A stretch of 64,000 nt of DNA from Acidiphilium sp. C61. Lineage in GTDB: Bacteria > Pseudomonadota > Alphaproteobacteria > Acetobacterales > Acetobacteraceae. The stretch covers positions 1,760,001 through 1,824,000 of the forward strand of contig NZ_CACTIA010000005.1 of the NCBI RefSeq assembly GCF_902712915.1. The letters are read 5' to 3'. This document shows, one piece after another, positions 26,632-37,460 of the stretch; the stretch's first letter is position 1; the number at the start of each line of letters is the position of its first letter. The position numbers and the translations under genes are program-made. The notes below the pieces were generated by a model. That model did no database searches. It was not told the origin of the DNA and saw nothing but the letters and a program-made list of their open reading frames with translations.

Positions 26632-27570
26632 TCAGGCGGGGCGGTCGGCGTCGGCGCCGGTCAGCGCGCGGGCGAATTCGGTGGCGTCGAACGGGCGGAG
26701 ATCGGCCGCCTGTTCGCCGACGCCGACGGCATGGATCGGCAGGGCGGCGGTTTCGGCTAGGGCGACGACGACGCCGGCGCGGGCCGAGCCGTCGAGCTTG
26801 GTGACGATCAGCCCGGTGAGGTCGACCATTTCCTTGAACGTGGCGACCTGGGCGATGGCGTTCTGGCCGGTCGTGGCGTCGAGCGTCAGCAGCACGGCGT
26901 GGGGGGCGGTTTCGTCCTGCTTGCGGATGACGCGGATGATCTTGCGCAGCTCCTCCATCAGCGCGGCCTTGTTGTGCAGGCGGCCGGCAGTGTCGATCAG
27001 CACGATGTCGTGCCCGTCGCGCCGGGCGCGGGCGATCGCGTCGAAGGCGAGGCCGGCGGGGTCGGCGTTGGCGGGGCCGGTCATTACCGGCGCGCCGGTG
27101 CGCTCGCCCCAGACCTGGAGCTGTTCGACCGCGGCGGCGCGGAACGTGTCGCCGGCGACGAGCAGGGGCCTGGCGCCGGCCTCGCCATAGGATTGGGCGA
27201 GCTTGCCGATCGTGGTGGTCTTGCCAGTGCCGTTGACGCCGACCATCAGGATGACGAACGGGTTTTTGCTCCGGTCGATATCGAGCGGCTGCGCGACAGG
27301 GGCGAGGATTTTCGCAACCTCCTCGGCCAGCGACGCGCGGATTTCGGGCGCGGAGACGTCCTGGCCGAAACGGGTGCGGCGGAAGGCGCGGATGACGCGG
27401 GCGGCGGCGGCGGGGCCGAGATCGGCGGTGATGAGGAGGTCTTCGAGCTCTTCCAGCGCCGCATCGTCGAGCTTGCGCTTGGTGAAGGTGTCGGTGATGC
27501 CGGCGGCGAGCTTCTGGGTGCTGCGGGTGAGGCCGGATTTGAGCCGCGCGAGAAAGCCGAGCGCCATCAT
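26632..27570 (-). CDS. ftsY: Signal recognition particle receptor FtsY
   Basis: FtsY is the membrane-associated GTPase that receives SRP-ribosome complexes. The 312-residue protein has the NG domain only. The N domain is at 1-100, the P-loop GVNGTGKTTT at 111-120, the DTAGR motif near 195 and TKLDGSAR near 258. It lacks the long acidic A region of the E. coli protein, as usual in alphaproteobacteria. The start overlaps the mtaB stop by 4 bp. It ends the leftward nth-permease-dapF-mtaB-ftsY operon. Confidence 0.95.
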   Translation of the reverse strand: MMALGFLARLKSGLTRSTQKLAAGITDTFTKRKLDDAALEELEDLLITADLGPAAAARVIRAFRRTRFGQDVSAPEIRASLAEEVAKILAPVAQPLDIDRSKNPFVILMVGVNGTGKTTTIGKLAQSYGEAGARPLLVAGDTFRAAAVEQLQVWGERTGAPVMTGPANADPAGLAFDAIARARRDGHDIVLIDTAGRLHNKAALMEELRKIIRVIRKQDETAPHAVLLTLDATTGQNAIAQVATFKEMVDLTGLIVTKLDGSARAGVVVALAETAALPIHAVGVGEQAADLRPFDATEFARALTGADADRPA

Positions 27571-28802
27571 TCTGCTCCTGCGGTCACGCCGGTGGCATCC
27601 GCGCCGGTGATCCTCGCGGTGATGAGCGCGCCCGGGGTGACGGGTGCGGAAAACCGGATCGGCGCGAAGGTTTCGGTGTGGCCGGTGGTTTCGGTTTCGG
27701 CCAGCGCGGTGACGGTGGTGCCGGTCATCGCCCGGAAGCGGGCCTCGGCGCGGCGGGCGCCGGCTTCGCGCAGGCGGGCGGCGCGGGCGCGGCGCTCGAC
27801 CATCGGCAGGGCTGGGATGCGCGCGGCGGGCGTGCCCTTGCGGGCGGAGAAGGGAAAGACGTGGAGATAGTCGAGCCCGGCATCGTCGACCAGCGCGAGG
27901 GTTTCGGCGAAATGCGCCTCGGTTTCGGTGGGGAAGCCGGCGATGAGGTCGGCGCCGAGGGCGATTTCGGGGCGGAGCGCGCGGGCGCGGGCGGCGGCCT
28001 CGATGACGTGATGGCGGAGATGGCGGCGCTTCATGCGCTTGAGAATGAGGTCCGATCCGGCCTGCACCGAGAGATGCAGATGCGGCATCAGCCGGGGCTC
28101 GGTTTCGATCAGGCGCCAGAGATCGTCGTCGATCTCGGCGGGGTCGATCGAGGAGAGGCGCAGGCGCGGCAGGTCCGGCACGGCGGCGAGCAGGCGGCGG
28201 CAGAGCTGGCCGAGTTTCGGCGCGCCGGGCAGGTCGGCGCCGTAGGAGGTGAGGTCGACGCCGGTGAGCACGACCTCGTTGTAGCCATTCGCGACGAGGG
28301 TGCGGACCTGCTCGACCACGGCGCCGAGCGGGATTGAGCGCGAGGGGCCGCGGCCATAGGGGATGATGCAGAAGGTGCAGCGGTGATCGCAGCCCTGCTG
28401 CACCTCGATGAAGGCGCGGGCGCGGGTGCCGAAGCCCTCGATCAGGTGGGCGGCGGTCTGGCGGAGCTGCATGATGTCGGCGACCAGGACCGGCGCTTCC
28501 GATTGCCAGGCCTCGGGCGTGAGCTTCTCGGCATTGCCGAGCACGCGGGCGACGCCTTCGATTTTCGACCAGGCTTCGGGGTCGATCTGGGCGGCGCAGC
28601 CGGTGACGATGATTTTCGCGCCGGGGTCGGCGCGGTGGGCGCGGCGGATGGCCTGGCGGGCCTGGCGCTCGGCCTCGGCGGTGACGGCGCAGGTGTTGAC
28701 GATGACGGCGCGGCCGAGCCCGGCGGCCTCGGCGTGGCCGCGCATCACCTCGCTCTCGAAGGCGTTGAGGCGGCAGCCGAAGGTGAGGATGTCGAGGCTC
28801 AT
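27567..28802 (-). CDS. mtaB: tRNA t6A37 methylthiotransferase MtaB
   Basis: MtaB is a radical-SAM enzyme that adds methylthio to t6A37 of tRNAs. From the ATG at 28802 it has 411 residues. The N-terminal UPF0004 domain has cluster Cys at 10, 38 and 69. The radical SAM triad CDHRCTFC is at 138-145. It is followed by a TRAM-like C-terminus. MtaB rather than MiaB is indicated by the [12 protein letters not shown] start and [20 protein letters not shown]. It overlaps both neighbours by 4 bp. Longer upstream frame is shadow of dapF. Confidence 0.92.
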   Translation of the reverse strand: MSLDILTFGCRLNAFESEVMRGHAEAAGLGRAVIVNTCAVTAEAERQARQAIRRAHRADPGAKIIVTGCAAQIDPEAWSKIEGVARVLGNAEKLTPEAWQSEAPVLVADIMQLRQTAAHLIEGFGTRARAFIEVQQGCDHRCTFCIIPYGRGPSRSIPLGAVVEQVRTLVANGYNEVVLTGVDLTSYGADLPGAPKLGQLCRRLLAAVPDLPRLRLSSIDPAEIDDDLWRLIETEPRLMPHLHLSVQAGSDLILKRMKRRHLRHHVIEAAARARALRPEIALGADLIAGFPTETEAHFAETLALVDDAGLDYLHVFPFSARKGTPAARIPALPMVERRARAARLREAGARRAEARFRAMTGTTVTALAETETTGHTETFAPIRFSAPVTPGALITARITGADATGVTAGAE

Positions 28803-29632
28803 GGCGCGAGCGTGGCGGCGTCCAGCTCGCCCTCGAAGACCAGGGCGACGGGGCCTTCCATCAGCACGTGGCCGTCGTCGCGCCAGGTGAGGGTGAGGGT
28901 GCCGCCGTCCATCTCGATCTCGGCGCGGCGGGCGGCGAGGCCGCGGCGATGGGCATTGACCAGGGCGGCGCAGGCGCCGGAGCCGCAAGCGAGGGTGAGG
29001 CCGGCGCCGCGCTCCCAGACGCGCAGGCGGATGCGGTCCGGCGCGTCGATCCGGGCGAAGCCGATATTGGCGCGCGCGGGGAAGAGGCGGGCGCGTTCGA
29101 GCTTCGGGCCGATCGTCTCGATCTGCAGGTGGGTCAGGTCGTCGACGAAGAAGGTGGCGTGGGGGTTGCCCATCGAGCAGGCGGCGGGGTTCTGCACCGG
29201 GCCGAGGGCGAGGCGGAGCGAGAGCGTATCCGCCGGTTCGGCCAGGGGAATGTCTTCCCAGCCGAATTTCGGCACGCCCATGTCGACCTCGACCAAGGTG
29301 GGGCCCTTGATGTCGGCGGGCAGCAGGCCGGCATTGGTGCGGATGGTGAGGTGGCGGGCGCCGGTTTCGGCGGCGAGCAGCGCGGCGACGCAGCGTGTGG
29401 CGTTGCCGCAGGCGCCGGATTCCGAGCCGTCCGCGTTGAGGATGCGCATGAAGGCAGCGGCGCTGTCGTCCGGCTCGATCAGGATGATCTGGTCGCAGCC
29501 GACGCCGCGGTGACGGTCGGCGATGCGGGCGGCGGCGGCGGGGGCGAGGTCAAGCGGAAGCGCGCGGGCATCGAGAACGACGAAATCGTTCCCGGCGCCG
29601 TGCATTTTCAGAAAGGGTCGGGTCGCTGCCAT
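28799..29632 (-). CDS. dapF: Diaminopimelate epimerase DapF
   Basis: DapF interconverts LL- and meso-diaminopimelate for lysine and peptidoglycan. The 277-residue protein has the N-terminal [15 protein letters not shown]. The two catalytic Cys lie in the mirror motifs ACGNATRC (Cys75) and ACGSGAC (Cys216). [10 protein letters not shown] near residue 156 is also conserved. It is translationally coupled to mtaB. Confidence 0.96.
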   Translation of the reverse strand: MAATRPFLKMHGAGNDFVVLDARALPLDLAPAAAARIADRHRGVGCDQIILIEPDDSAAAFMRILNADGSESGACGNATRCVAALLAAETGARHLTIRTNAGLLPADIKGPTLVEVDMGVPKFGWEDIPLAEPADTLSLRLALGPVQNPAACSMGNPHATFFVDDLTHLQIETIGPKLERARLFPARANIGFARIDAPDRIRLRVWERGAGLTLACGSGACAALVNAHRRGLAARRAEIEMDGGTLTLTWRDDGHVLMEGPVALVFEGELDAATLAP

Positions 29633-29674
29633 GCAGTTCGTATATGGCGTTGCGGCGCGGCGCGGAAGGGGGCG

Positions 29675-31144
29675 CTATTCGAGGGGGAGCGTTGCGGTGA
29701 TCGCGGCGAGGTCAGGCGCGGCGCGGCGGGCGCGCAGGTAGAGAGCCGTGCCGATCAGCGCCATCACCCCGCCCTGGAACAGCGGCTGGACGTAGAAGGG
29801 CGCGTGGGGCAGCACCAGCACCGAGCGGATCAGCGCGATGGTGACGACGATCGATAGCAGGGCGACGGGCACGACCATGACGCCGCGGCGGAAGGGTTCC
29901 GACCAGCCATGGCTGGCATGGCGCGGGTTGTAGCGCAGGTTGAGCGCGGCGCAGGCGACGGCGAGCCAGACCAGCAGGATGGTGACCGAGCGGGCGACGA
30001 TGCCGAAGGCCCAGCCGATATAGGTCGCCTGCACGAGGAAGAGCGAGGCGAGCACGACGGTGAGGGTGAGGGCGGCGACCGGGGCGCGGCGGCGCGAGGT
30101 TTCGGCGAAGCGGGCGGGGATCAGCCCGTCCTCGGCCCAGGCGAAGACCATGCGCGAGGTGACGACCATCTGCGGCGCGAGCGTCTTGCCGACGATGAGC
30201 GCGATCACGAGGTCGAGCGCGGCGGCCAGCGGGCGCGGTGCGGCGAGGCCGATGATGCCGGGGGCGGTGACGAGGGAGGCGTGCTTGTGGCGGATGAGGT
30301 CGAGCGCCGCCCACCAGGGCACGGCGTGCAGCAGGGCTGCGGCGACCAGCGAGAACAGCACGACCGAGGTGAGCCAGGCGATGACGATGCCGCGCGGCAT
30401 CACGGTTTCGGCGCGTTCGGTCTCGCCCGACAGGGCGGGCGCGCCGGACAGCCCGCCGTAGGCGAAGATGAACAGGGTGCAGACGGCGAGGAAGGCGTGC
30501 GGGTCGAACGGCGGGGCGGCGGCCGGGCGGGTGAAGGCGATGCCGGTGCGCGCCGCGGCGGTGTGCAGCAGGGCGGCGGGGTCGGCGGCGAAGCCGATGA
30601 CGCCGACGGTGAGGGCGGTGGCCACGACGAGGGCGAGCAGGATGACGACCAGGCGGCCGTAATCGCGGATGCCGGCGACATGGATGCCGTAGATGATCCA
30701 GAGCGCGGCGAGGCCGAGGGCGAGATGGCCGGGTTTCGAGAGCAGCGTGTGGCCGGCGGCGAAGCCGGCATTGAGCATCGCGTTGCCGAGGAAATTGCCG
30801 AAGGCGAAGGCGATGAAGCCCATCGCCGCGGTGATGCTGGCCCACCAGACGAAATGCAGGATGAAGCCGAGCGGCAGGTTGAGGGCGCGCACCGTCCAGA
30901 CATAGGACGAGCCGGCGCGCGGCATCGCGCTGGAGAACCGGGCGTAGAGAAAGACCTTCAGGAAGATCACGAGGCCGGTCGCGAACATCGCCAGTGGCAC
31001 CAGCGCGCCGATGTCGGGGTAGACGCCGAGGCTCTGGGGGACCACGAAGTTGATTCCCGCGCCGTATTCCTGGGTGACGGCGGAGGCGACGACGGCGGCG
31101 AGGCCGAGGGTTTTCGCGAGGCGGAAGCCGGAGGACGCGCTCAT
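29675..31144 (-). CDS. APC-family amino acid permease
   Basis: The 489-residue protein has about twelve hydrophobic segments. The APC-family start is AKTLGLAAVVASAVTQEYGAG, and FIFAYGGLSGAPALSGETE in the middle is the conserved helix-6/loop region (FxFxGxE pattern). It probably imports amino acids or amines with protons. The substrate is not predictable. Start ATG 31144 overlaps the nth stop by 4 bp, and the frame upstream only shadows nth. Confidence 0.85.
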   Translation of the reverse strand: MSASSGFRLAKTLGLAAVVASAVTQEYGAGINFVVPQSLGVYPDIGALVPLAMFATGLVIFLKVFLYARFSSAMPRAGSSYVWTVRALNLPLGFILHFVWWASITAAMGFIAFAFGNFLGNAMLNAGFAAGHTLLSKPGHLALGLAALWIIYGIHVAGIRDYGRLVVILLALVVATALTVGVIGFAADPAALLHTAAARTGIAFTRPAAAPPFDPHAFLAVCTLFIFAYGGLSGAPALSGETERAETVMPRGIVIAWLTSVVLFSLVAAALLHAVPWWAALDLIRHKHASLVTAPGIIGLAAPRPLAAALDLVIALIVGKTLAPQMVVTSRMVFAWAEDGLIPARFAETSRRRAPVAALTLTVVLASLFLVQATYIGWAFGIVARSVTILLVWLAVACAALNLRYNPRHASHGWSEPFRRGVMVVPVALLSIVVTIALIRSVLVLPHAPFYVQPLFQGGVMALIGTALYLRARRAAPDLAAITATLPLE

Positions 31145-31860
31145 GCCCGGCGGGCCCGGACGGGTGCTGCGGGCTTGGGGGTGAAGACGCACCATTGCGC
31201 GCCGGGGCAGCGCCAGCATTCGGGCTGGCGGGCCTTGCAGACATAGCGCCCGTGCAGGATCAGCCAGTGATGGGCGCGGCGCAGCAGGTCGGGCGGGATG
31301 CGCTTGATCAGGCCATCCTCGACCTCGCGCACCGTCTTGCCGGGGGCGAGGCCGGTGCGGTTGCCGAGGCGGAAGATGTGGGTGTCCACCGCCATGGTGG
31401 GTTGGCCGAAGATTTCGTTCAACACCACATTCGCGGTCTTGCGGCCGACGCCGGGCAGGGCTTCGAGCGCCTCGCGCTCAGCGGGGACGGCGCCGCCGTG
31501 CCGCTCGACGAGGAGCTGGGCGAGGGCGGCGACGTTCTTCGCCTTGGACTGCCAGAGGCCGATCGAGCGGATATGCGGACCGATGCCCTCGGCGCCGAGG
31601 GCGGCCATCGCCGCCGGGGTGGGGGCGGCGGCGAACAGGAAGGGGGTCGCCTTGTTCACCGCGGCGTCTGTCGTCTGCGCCGAGAGGACGACGGCGACGA
31701 GGAGGGTGAAGGGGTCGGCATATTGCAGTTCGGTACGCGGATCGGGGTTGCCGGCGGCGATGGCGTCGAGGAAAGGGCGGATATCCGCCTGCTTCATCTT
31801 GCGCGCGGTGCGGCGGGCGGTGCTGCGCTGCTTGGGGTGTGCGGCTTCTTCGGACGGCAT
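31141..31860 (-). CDS. nth: Endonuclease III
   Basis: Nth removes oxidised pyrimidines and nicks abasic sites. The 239-residue protein has the helix-hairpin-helix LPGVGRKTANVVL with catalytic Lys141 and the catalytic Asp159 in VDTHIFR. The [4Fe-4S] ligands are Cys208, 215, 218 and 224 (C-x6-C-x2-C-x5-C). The first 21 residues are basic and could be skipped by starting at the Met of MKQADIRPF. It is the first gene of the leftward operon and is divergent from the DUF2244 gene. Confidence 0.96.
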   Translation of the reverse strand: MPSEEAAHPKQRSTARRTARKMKQADIRPFLDAIAAGNPDPRTELQYADPFTLLVAVVLSAQTTDAAVNKATPFLFAAAPTPAAMAALGAEGIGPHIRSIGLWQSKAKNVAALAQLLVERHGGAVPAEREALEALPGVGRKTANVVLNEIFGQPTMAVDTHIFRLGNRTGLAPGKTVREVEDGLIKRIPPDLLRRAHHWLILHGRYVCKARQPECWRCPGAQWCVFTPKPAAPVRARRA

Positions 31861-31939
31861 CGGCGATTAGTGCGGTTCGGACGGGAATTTGGCAAGCTCG
31901 GGCGCTTGCGGAACCTGGATTCGATGCGAAGATAGGGTG

Positions 31940-32464
31940 ATGTCCGATATCGCGAGCACGGCCGTGGCGCCGCCAGGGCGGCTGATCTTCCAGGCGATGC
32001 TGACGCCGCACCGGAGCATGAGCCGGCGGGGCATGTTTGTCGTGTTCGGACTGATGGCGGTCGGCTCGCTGCTGGTGACCAGCCTGATGTGGCGGCTCGG
32101 CGCGGTCATGGTGATCGGGTTCAACGGCGCGGATCTGCTGCTGGCGGTCACGCTTTATGCGATGAACATGCGGGCGGCGAAGGCATCGGAGGCGATCGTG
32201 CTGACCGACGAGGCGCTGACCATCACCAGGACCACGCCTGGCGGCCGGCGGAGCGAGGTGCGGCTGGCGCCGGGATGGCTGCGCGTCGAGATCGAGGAGC
32301 AGCCGGGAAGCAATCCGCTCGTCTGGGTCGCGAACCGCGAGGCGCGCCACATCGTCGGGCTTGCGCTCGGGGATGCGGCGCGGCGGGATCTGGCCGGCGC
32401 GCTGCGCGAGGCGATCCAGCGGATGCGCTCGCCGCGGTTCGACAACCCGCAGACACGGGGCTGA
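31940..32464 (+). CDS. DUF2244-type integral membrane protein
   Basis: The 174-residue protein has two close membrane helices (about residues 32-51 and 54-75), preceded by an MLTPHRSMSRRG motif. After them a soluble domain contains RLAPGWLRVE and NREARHIVGLALGDAARRDLAGAL. This layout matches the DUF2244 family found beside cytochrome oxidase or DNA-repair genes in alphaproteobacteria. The function is unknown. It starts at ATG 31940, divergent from nth by 79 bp. Confidence 0.8.
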   Translation: MSDIASTAVAPPGRLIFQAMLTPHRSMSRRGMFVVFGLMAVGSLLVTSLMWRLGAVMVIGFNGADLLLAVTLYAMNMRAAKASEAIVLTDEALTITRTTPGGRRSEVRLAPGWLRVEIEEQPGSNPLVWVANREARHIVGLALGDAARRDLAGALREAIQRMRSPRFDNPQTRG

Positions 32465-32536
32465 GTTCCGCCGGGGGGCGTTGCCGCCGGCGCCGGCGGC
32501 GTGTTCATTGCGGCTCTCTCTTCGCGGAATTCCGGC

Positions 32537-33685
32537 ATGAAACTCCCCTTACTCGCGCTCATCGTCGCGAGCTTCGCCATTGGCACGAGCGAATTCGTCA
32601 TCGTCGGGCTGGTGCCAGAGCTCGCGCGTGATTTCTCGGTCTCGATCCCGCGCGCGGGGTTCCTGGTCAGCGCCTATGCGCTGGGTGTCACCTTCGGCTC
32701 GCCGTTCCTCGCGGTGCTGGTCGGGCGGTGGCCGCGGCGGGCGGCGCTGCTCGGGCTGATGGGCGTGTTCGTGCTGGGCAACGCGCTTTGCGCGTTGGCG
32801 CCGGGCTATGACACGATGCTGGCGGCGCGGGTGGTCACCTCGTTGTCGCACGGGGCGTTCTTCGGGATCGGCTCGGTCGTCGCGGCGGAGCTGGCACCGC
32901 GGGAGAAGCGGGCCCGGGCGGTGGCGCTGGTGTTTCTCGGCCTCACGCTCGCCAATGTGCTTGGCGTGCCGGCGGGCACGATTCTCGGCCAGGCGGCGGG
33001 GTGGCGGGCGACCTTCTGGGTCGTGGCGGTGATCGGCCTTGTGGCGATGGCGGCGATCGCGCTGCTGCTGCCGCGCGACCTGAGGGCCGGATCGGCCAGG
33101 CTGCTGAACGAGGTGCGGATTCTCGGACGCTCGCAGGTGCTGCTCGCCATGCTGATGGCGGTGCTGAGCTCGGCGAGCCTGTTCAGCGTGTTCACCTATA
33201 TCGCGCCGATGCTCGAACGGGTGGGCGGGCTGTCGCCGCATTGGGTGAGCGTGGCGCTGCTGGTGTTCGGCGCCGGGCTGACGGCGGGCGGGCTGCTCGG
33301 GGGGCGGCTTGCGGACCGGCAGGCGGCGCGGACGATCATCGCGACGCTGTCGACGATCGCGGTGCTGCTGGTGGCGCTGCGGGCGGTGCTGCCGTTCGGC
33401 CTCGTGGCCGTGGTGGTGATGGCGGGCTGGGGGATGGCGGTGTTCACCCTGGTCTCGCCGTTGCAGACGCGGGTGATCGATCATGCGCGGGATGCGCCGA
33501 ATCTTGCTTCGACCATCAACCAGGGGGCGTTCAATCTGGGCAATGCCGGCGGGGCGTGGCTGGGCGGCGCGGCGCTGGGGGCGGGGATCGGGTATCGCGG
33601 CCTGCCGCTGCTGGGTGCTGCGCTCGCGCTGATGGGGCTGGCGGTGGCGGCCTGGGCGTTCGGGCTGGAGCGGCGGCGGGGCTGA
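32537..33685 (+). CDS. MFS transporter, DHA1/AraJ-like exporter
   Basis: A 382-residue, twelve-helix transporter. The N-terminal TSEFVIVGLVPELARDF is the hallmark of the AraJ/NepI/purine-efflux branch of DHA1 exporters. The MFS motif-A-like loop is LVGRWPRRAALL near residue 71. The antiporter motif region LTLANVLGVPAGTILGQ is near residue 137. It is probably a proton-driven drug or metabolite exporter with unknown substrate. ATG 32537 is preferred to a GTG 36 bases upstream because it begins the first helix cleanly. Confidence 0.88.
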   Translation: MKLPLLALIVASFAIGTSEFVIVGLVPELARDFSVSIPRAGFLVSAYALGVTFGSPFLAVLVGRWPRRAALLGLMGVFVLGNALCALAPGYDTMLAARVVTSLSHGAFFGIGSVVAAELAPREKRARAVALVFLGLTLANVLGVPAGTILGQAAGWRATFWVVAVIGLVAMAAIALLLPRDLRAGSARLLNEVRILGRSQVLLAMLMAVLSSASLFSVFTYIAPMLERVGGLSPHWVSVALLVFGAGLTAGGLLGGRLADRQAARTIIATLSTIAVLLVALRAVLPFGLVAVVVMAGWGMAVFTLVSPLQTRVIDHARDAPNLASTINQGAFNLGNAGGAWLGGAALGAGIGYRGLPLLGAALALMGLAVAAWAFGLERRRG

Positions 33686-33697
33686 ATGGCGGGACGA

Positions 33698-33734
33698 GGG
33701 CACTGCATCCGGTCCGAGAGGATCGGAGAGTGCC
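33698..33734. repeat. REP-like palindrome between the MFS gene and groEL
   Basis: GGCACT/AGTGCC outer arms and GGTCC/GGATC-type inner arms around a GAGA loop match the family of palindromes at 7586-7627 when read on the opposite strand. It occupies the gap between convergent genes and may act as a terminator for the MFS gene. Confidence 0.6.
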
Positions 33735-33757
33735 ATAGAAAAAGTGCCATAGAAAAA
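33730..33757. repeat. Tandem 14-bp direct repeat
   Basis: GTGCCATAGAAAAA occurs twice head-to-tail (33730-33743 and 33744-33757) just downstream of groEL. It joins the REP-like palindrome to the groEL terminator. Confidence 0.8.
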
Positions 33758-33782
33758 GCCGTGGGGTTGCCCCCACGGCTTT
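33755..33782 (-). terminator. groESL terminator (bidirectional form)
   Basis: AAAGCCGTGGGG pairs perfectly with CCCCACGGCTTT across a 4-base loop, with A/T runs on each side. On the reverse strand it ends the groES-groEL transcript 33 bases after the groEL stop. In the forward direction it could also stop read-through from the MFS gene. Confidence 0.88.
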
Positions 33783-33814
33783 CCTTGTTCCGGGCCGGAG
33801 CCTGGAGCGGTGGA

Positions 33815-35476
<1,662 letters not shown>

Positions 35477-35508
35477 TTATACGATATCGGAGGGGAAACC
35501 GGGGGTGA

Positions 35509-35823
35509 TCAGGCGGCCTTCTTCTTGGAAGCCGTACCCTCGATGATGCCCATGATGTCGGATTCCTTCATGATCAGCAGCTCTTCACCGTCGATCTTGA
35601 CCTCGGTGCCCGACCACTTGCCGAACAGGATGCGGTCGCCGGCCTTGACGTCGAGCGCGACGATGGCGCCGGTCTCGTTACGGGCGCCCGGGCCGACGGC
35701 GATGACTTCGCCTTCCATCGGCTTTTCCTTGGCGGTGTCGGGGATGATGATGCCGCCGGCGGTCTTTTCCTCGGCATTCAGCCGGCGAACGACCACCCGG
35801 TCGTGCAGGGGACGGAATTTCAT
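35509..35823 (-). CDS. groES: Co-chaperonin GroES
   Basis: GroES is the heptameric lid of GroEL. The 104-residue protein has [14 protein letters not shown] at the start, the mobile loop [18 protein letters not shown] near residue 18 and the roof loop GPGARNETG. It carries a slightly extended Lys/Ala C-terminus compared with the usual 95-97 residues. An AGGAG site precedes the ATG. The control region upstream has two CIRCE elements. Confidence 0.97.
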   Translation of the reverse strand: MKFRPLHDRVVVRRLNAEEKTAGGIIIPDTAKEKPMEGEVIAVGPGARNETGAIVALDVKAGDRILFGKWSGTEVKIDGEELLIMKESDIMGIIEGTASKKKAA

Positions 35824-35907
35824 GTGGCTCGCTCCTGACTTCAGAAGTCTGTTGCAACAGTATCGGGCTCAGCAGCGCCGGCCCTTTCGATAGGCACCGG
35901 ATGCTTG

Positions 35908-35964
35908 CTAGCACTCTCTCCGGGAGAGTGCCAAAGGGATAGGGTTACGGGCGGAGGATGTCAA
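35908..35964 (-). promoter_or_regulatory. groESL promoter with proximal CIRCE element
   Basis: On the reverse strand TTGACA (35964-35959), a 17-base spacer and TATCCC (35941-35936) form a sigma-70 promoter. Immediately downstream is a CIRCE inverted repeat (35908-35934): CTAGCACTC, 9 bases, GAGTGCCAA, with eight-base perfect core arms. HrcA bound here would block transcription start, and heat would relieve it. The gene for HrcA is not in the window. Confidence 0.88.
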
Positions 35965-35969
35965 GCCCG

Positions 35970-35996
35970 GCAGCACTTGCCCATGATGAGTGCTAA
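35970..35996 (-). promoter_or_regulatory. Second, imperfect CIRCE element upstream of the groESL -35 box
   Basis: GCAGCACTT, 9 bases, GAGTGCTAA. The right half matches the CIRCE consensus perfectly and the left half in 6 of 9 positions. It lies just upstream of the -35 box, centred 62 bases from the first element. It may give a second HrcA contact or serve the divergent usg gene. Confidence 0.65.
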
Positions 35997-36109
35997 AGTA
36001 TTGATAAGAAATATTTTTCTTGCCAAACCCCGGGGCTGTCATGGCATCGTCATGGTCTGGAGGAGCGGACTGCCACGGCCCGCCAATGACAGCGCGACGG
36101 AGACAGACC

Positions 36110-36367
36110 ATGATGATGAGCCGACAGCTCGAGGGATACCGGCTGACAACCGCGGAGATTCTCTACCACCTGCCCGACCATCCGGGCGTTCTGCAGAGTT
36201 ACGTTTGGCAGGACCTCGATATCGCGCCGCGCTATCCGGTGCTGCACCAGTTCCTCGATTTCTGGAGCCGGCAGATCGAGGGCAGGCTGCATTCGGTGCG
36301 GGTGGGCACCGCCGCGCTGATCACGCCCGGGGAGATGCGCAGCCCGCATATGTTCCAGCTTCACTGA
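36110..36367 (+). CDS. Usg family protein
   Basis: An 85-residue protein matching the short alphaproteobacterial Usg family (named after a gene next to trpF). The conserved core LEGYRLTTAEILYHLPDHPG is near residue 7, followed by LQSYVWQDLDIAPRYPVLHQFL and LHSVRVG. The function is unknown. Three tandem ATGs at 36110, 36113 and 36116 follow a GGAG site, so the exact start may vary by two residues. Divergent from groES across about 286 bp holding the CIRCE elements. Confidence 0.88.
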   Translation: MMMSRQLEGYRLTTAEILYHLPDHPGVLQSYVWQDLDIAPRYPVLHQFLDFWSRQIEGRLHSVRVGTAALITPGEMRSPHMFQLH

Positions 36368-36508
36368 GGGGCAGGTGCGCGCCGCGCGGCGGACTGCGGC
36401 GAGCGTGGCGCCGAGGTAACACAATTACCGGAATTGCAGCCCTGCGGTGCGGTTAAGGATACGTTCAGTCATCCATGCGATAACATGCGTGGCGCAAGGG
36501 TGACTGTG

Positions 36509-37333
36509 ATGGCGGGCGTGACGCGACAATTTCTTCTCGTTCTGGGTGTGGCGCTGGGCGTTGCGTCGTCGGTCGTCGCTGCCCGCGCCGACGGGGTGAA
36601 CCCGGCGATCGTGGCGAGCGAGACCAGGATCTCGCTCGGGGTGACGGCGAGCGGATATACCTATCGCGAGAGTGGCGGGATCGATCGGGAAAGCGGCGTG
36701 CTGCCCGGGTTCAGCGCCGGAGTCTCGCGGCTCGGGCCGGCGTTCGGGCTGCCCGATATCTATACCGGCGTCGTGTATGATTTCTCGGGCGGGGCGCTCG
36801 GATATCAGGGATATCTCCAGGGTGGCGCCGGCGTGCCGCGACCCTATGACCAGTCGGACAGCGCGCGGTTCAATCATGTCGAGGTGCAGCTTGGCACCGC
36901 GGTGCCGCTGGGCCGGGCGACGAGCGTGATCCCCTTCGTCGCGCTCGGGTATCAGAGCTGGTCGCGCAATATTGGCGGCAGCGGCGGGTATGGCAGTTTC
37001 TATCACGCGGTGCTGGCGGGGGTTGGCGCGAAACTCGACTACGCGGCCTCGGGGCGGCTCGTGCTCTCGGCGGCGGCCGAGGGCCTGGCCGTGCTGGGCG
37101 GCGGGGTTTCAACCCCGGCGCTCGGCCTTTCGGGCGGGTTCGGCGCCAGCGGCGAGGAGGAAGTGAGGCTGGGCGCGGACTGGCGGCTCGACGATGTCTG
37201 GCACGCCTTCGCCGGGCTGGAGATGCGGCATTTCAACTATGCCGGGACGAAACCCGCCAACGGGGTCTACGAGCCGACGAGTGGAACCTTTGCCGCCCGC
37301 GGCGAAATGGGTGTGACGTTCGGCTTCCGGTGA
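36509..37333 (+). CDS. Exported outer-membrane beta-barrel-like protein
   Basis: A 274-residue protein with a clear signal peptide (MAGVTRQFLLVLGVALGVAS..., cleavage near AARADG at about residue 28). The mature part is Gly/aromatic-rich with alternating strands, for example GVTASGYTYRESGG, GFSAGVSRLGPAFG and GYQGYLQGGAG. It ends in GEMGVTFGFR, where a terminal-strand pattern close to an aromatic residue suggests a small outer-membrane barrel. No family is recognised. In-frame starts at 36485 and 36506 exist, but ATG 36509 begins the signal peptide. It is the last non-phage gene before the phage-like cluster. Confidence 0.75.
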   Translation: MAGVTRQFLLVLGVALGVASSVVAARADGVNPAIVASETRISLGVTASGYTYRESGGIDRESGVLPGFSAGVSRLGPAFGLPDIYTGVVYDFSGGALGYQGYLQGGAGVPRPYDQSDSARFNHVEVQLGTAVPLGRATSVIPFVALGYQSWSRNIGGSGGYGSFYHAVLAGVGAKLDYAASGRLVLSAAAEGLAVLGGGVSTPALGLSGGFGASGEEEVRLGADWRLDDVWHAFAGLEMRHFNYAGTKPANGVYEPTSGTFAARGEMGVTFGFR

Positions 37334-37460
37334 GCCGGCGCCAGCGCCGCGAATGTACTGGCCACAAAAAATTCTAACATAGAGTTTTTTCTTCTTTCCC
37401 ACCCGCCCCGCTTTGGGCTATCCCTGCCGTCATGATGCGGTTCTGTGCGCGGCGCGGTGG

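Noticed and set aside
37334..37460. Attachment site or direct repeats flanking the phage cluster
   Set aside because: Compared by eye with the ppk 3' region at 62236-62300. No shared stretch of useful length was seen, so no att site is claimed.
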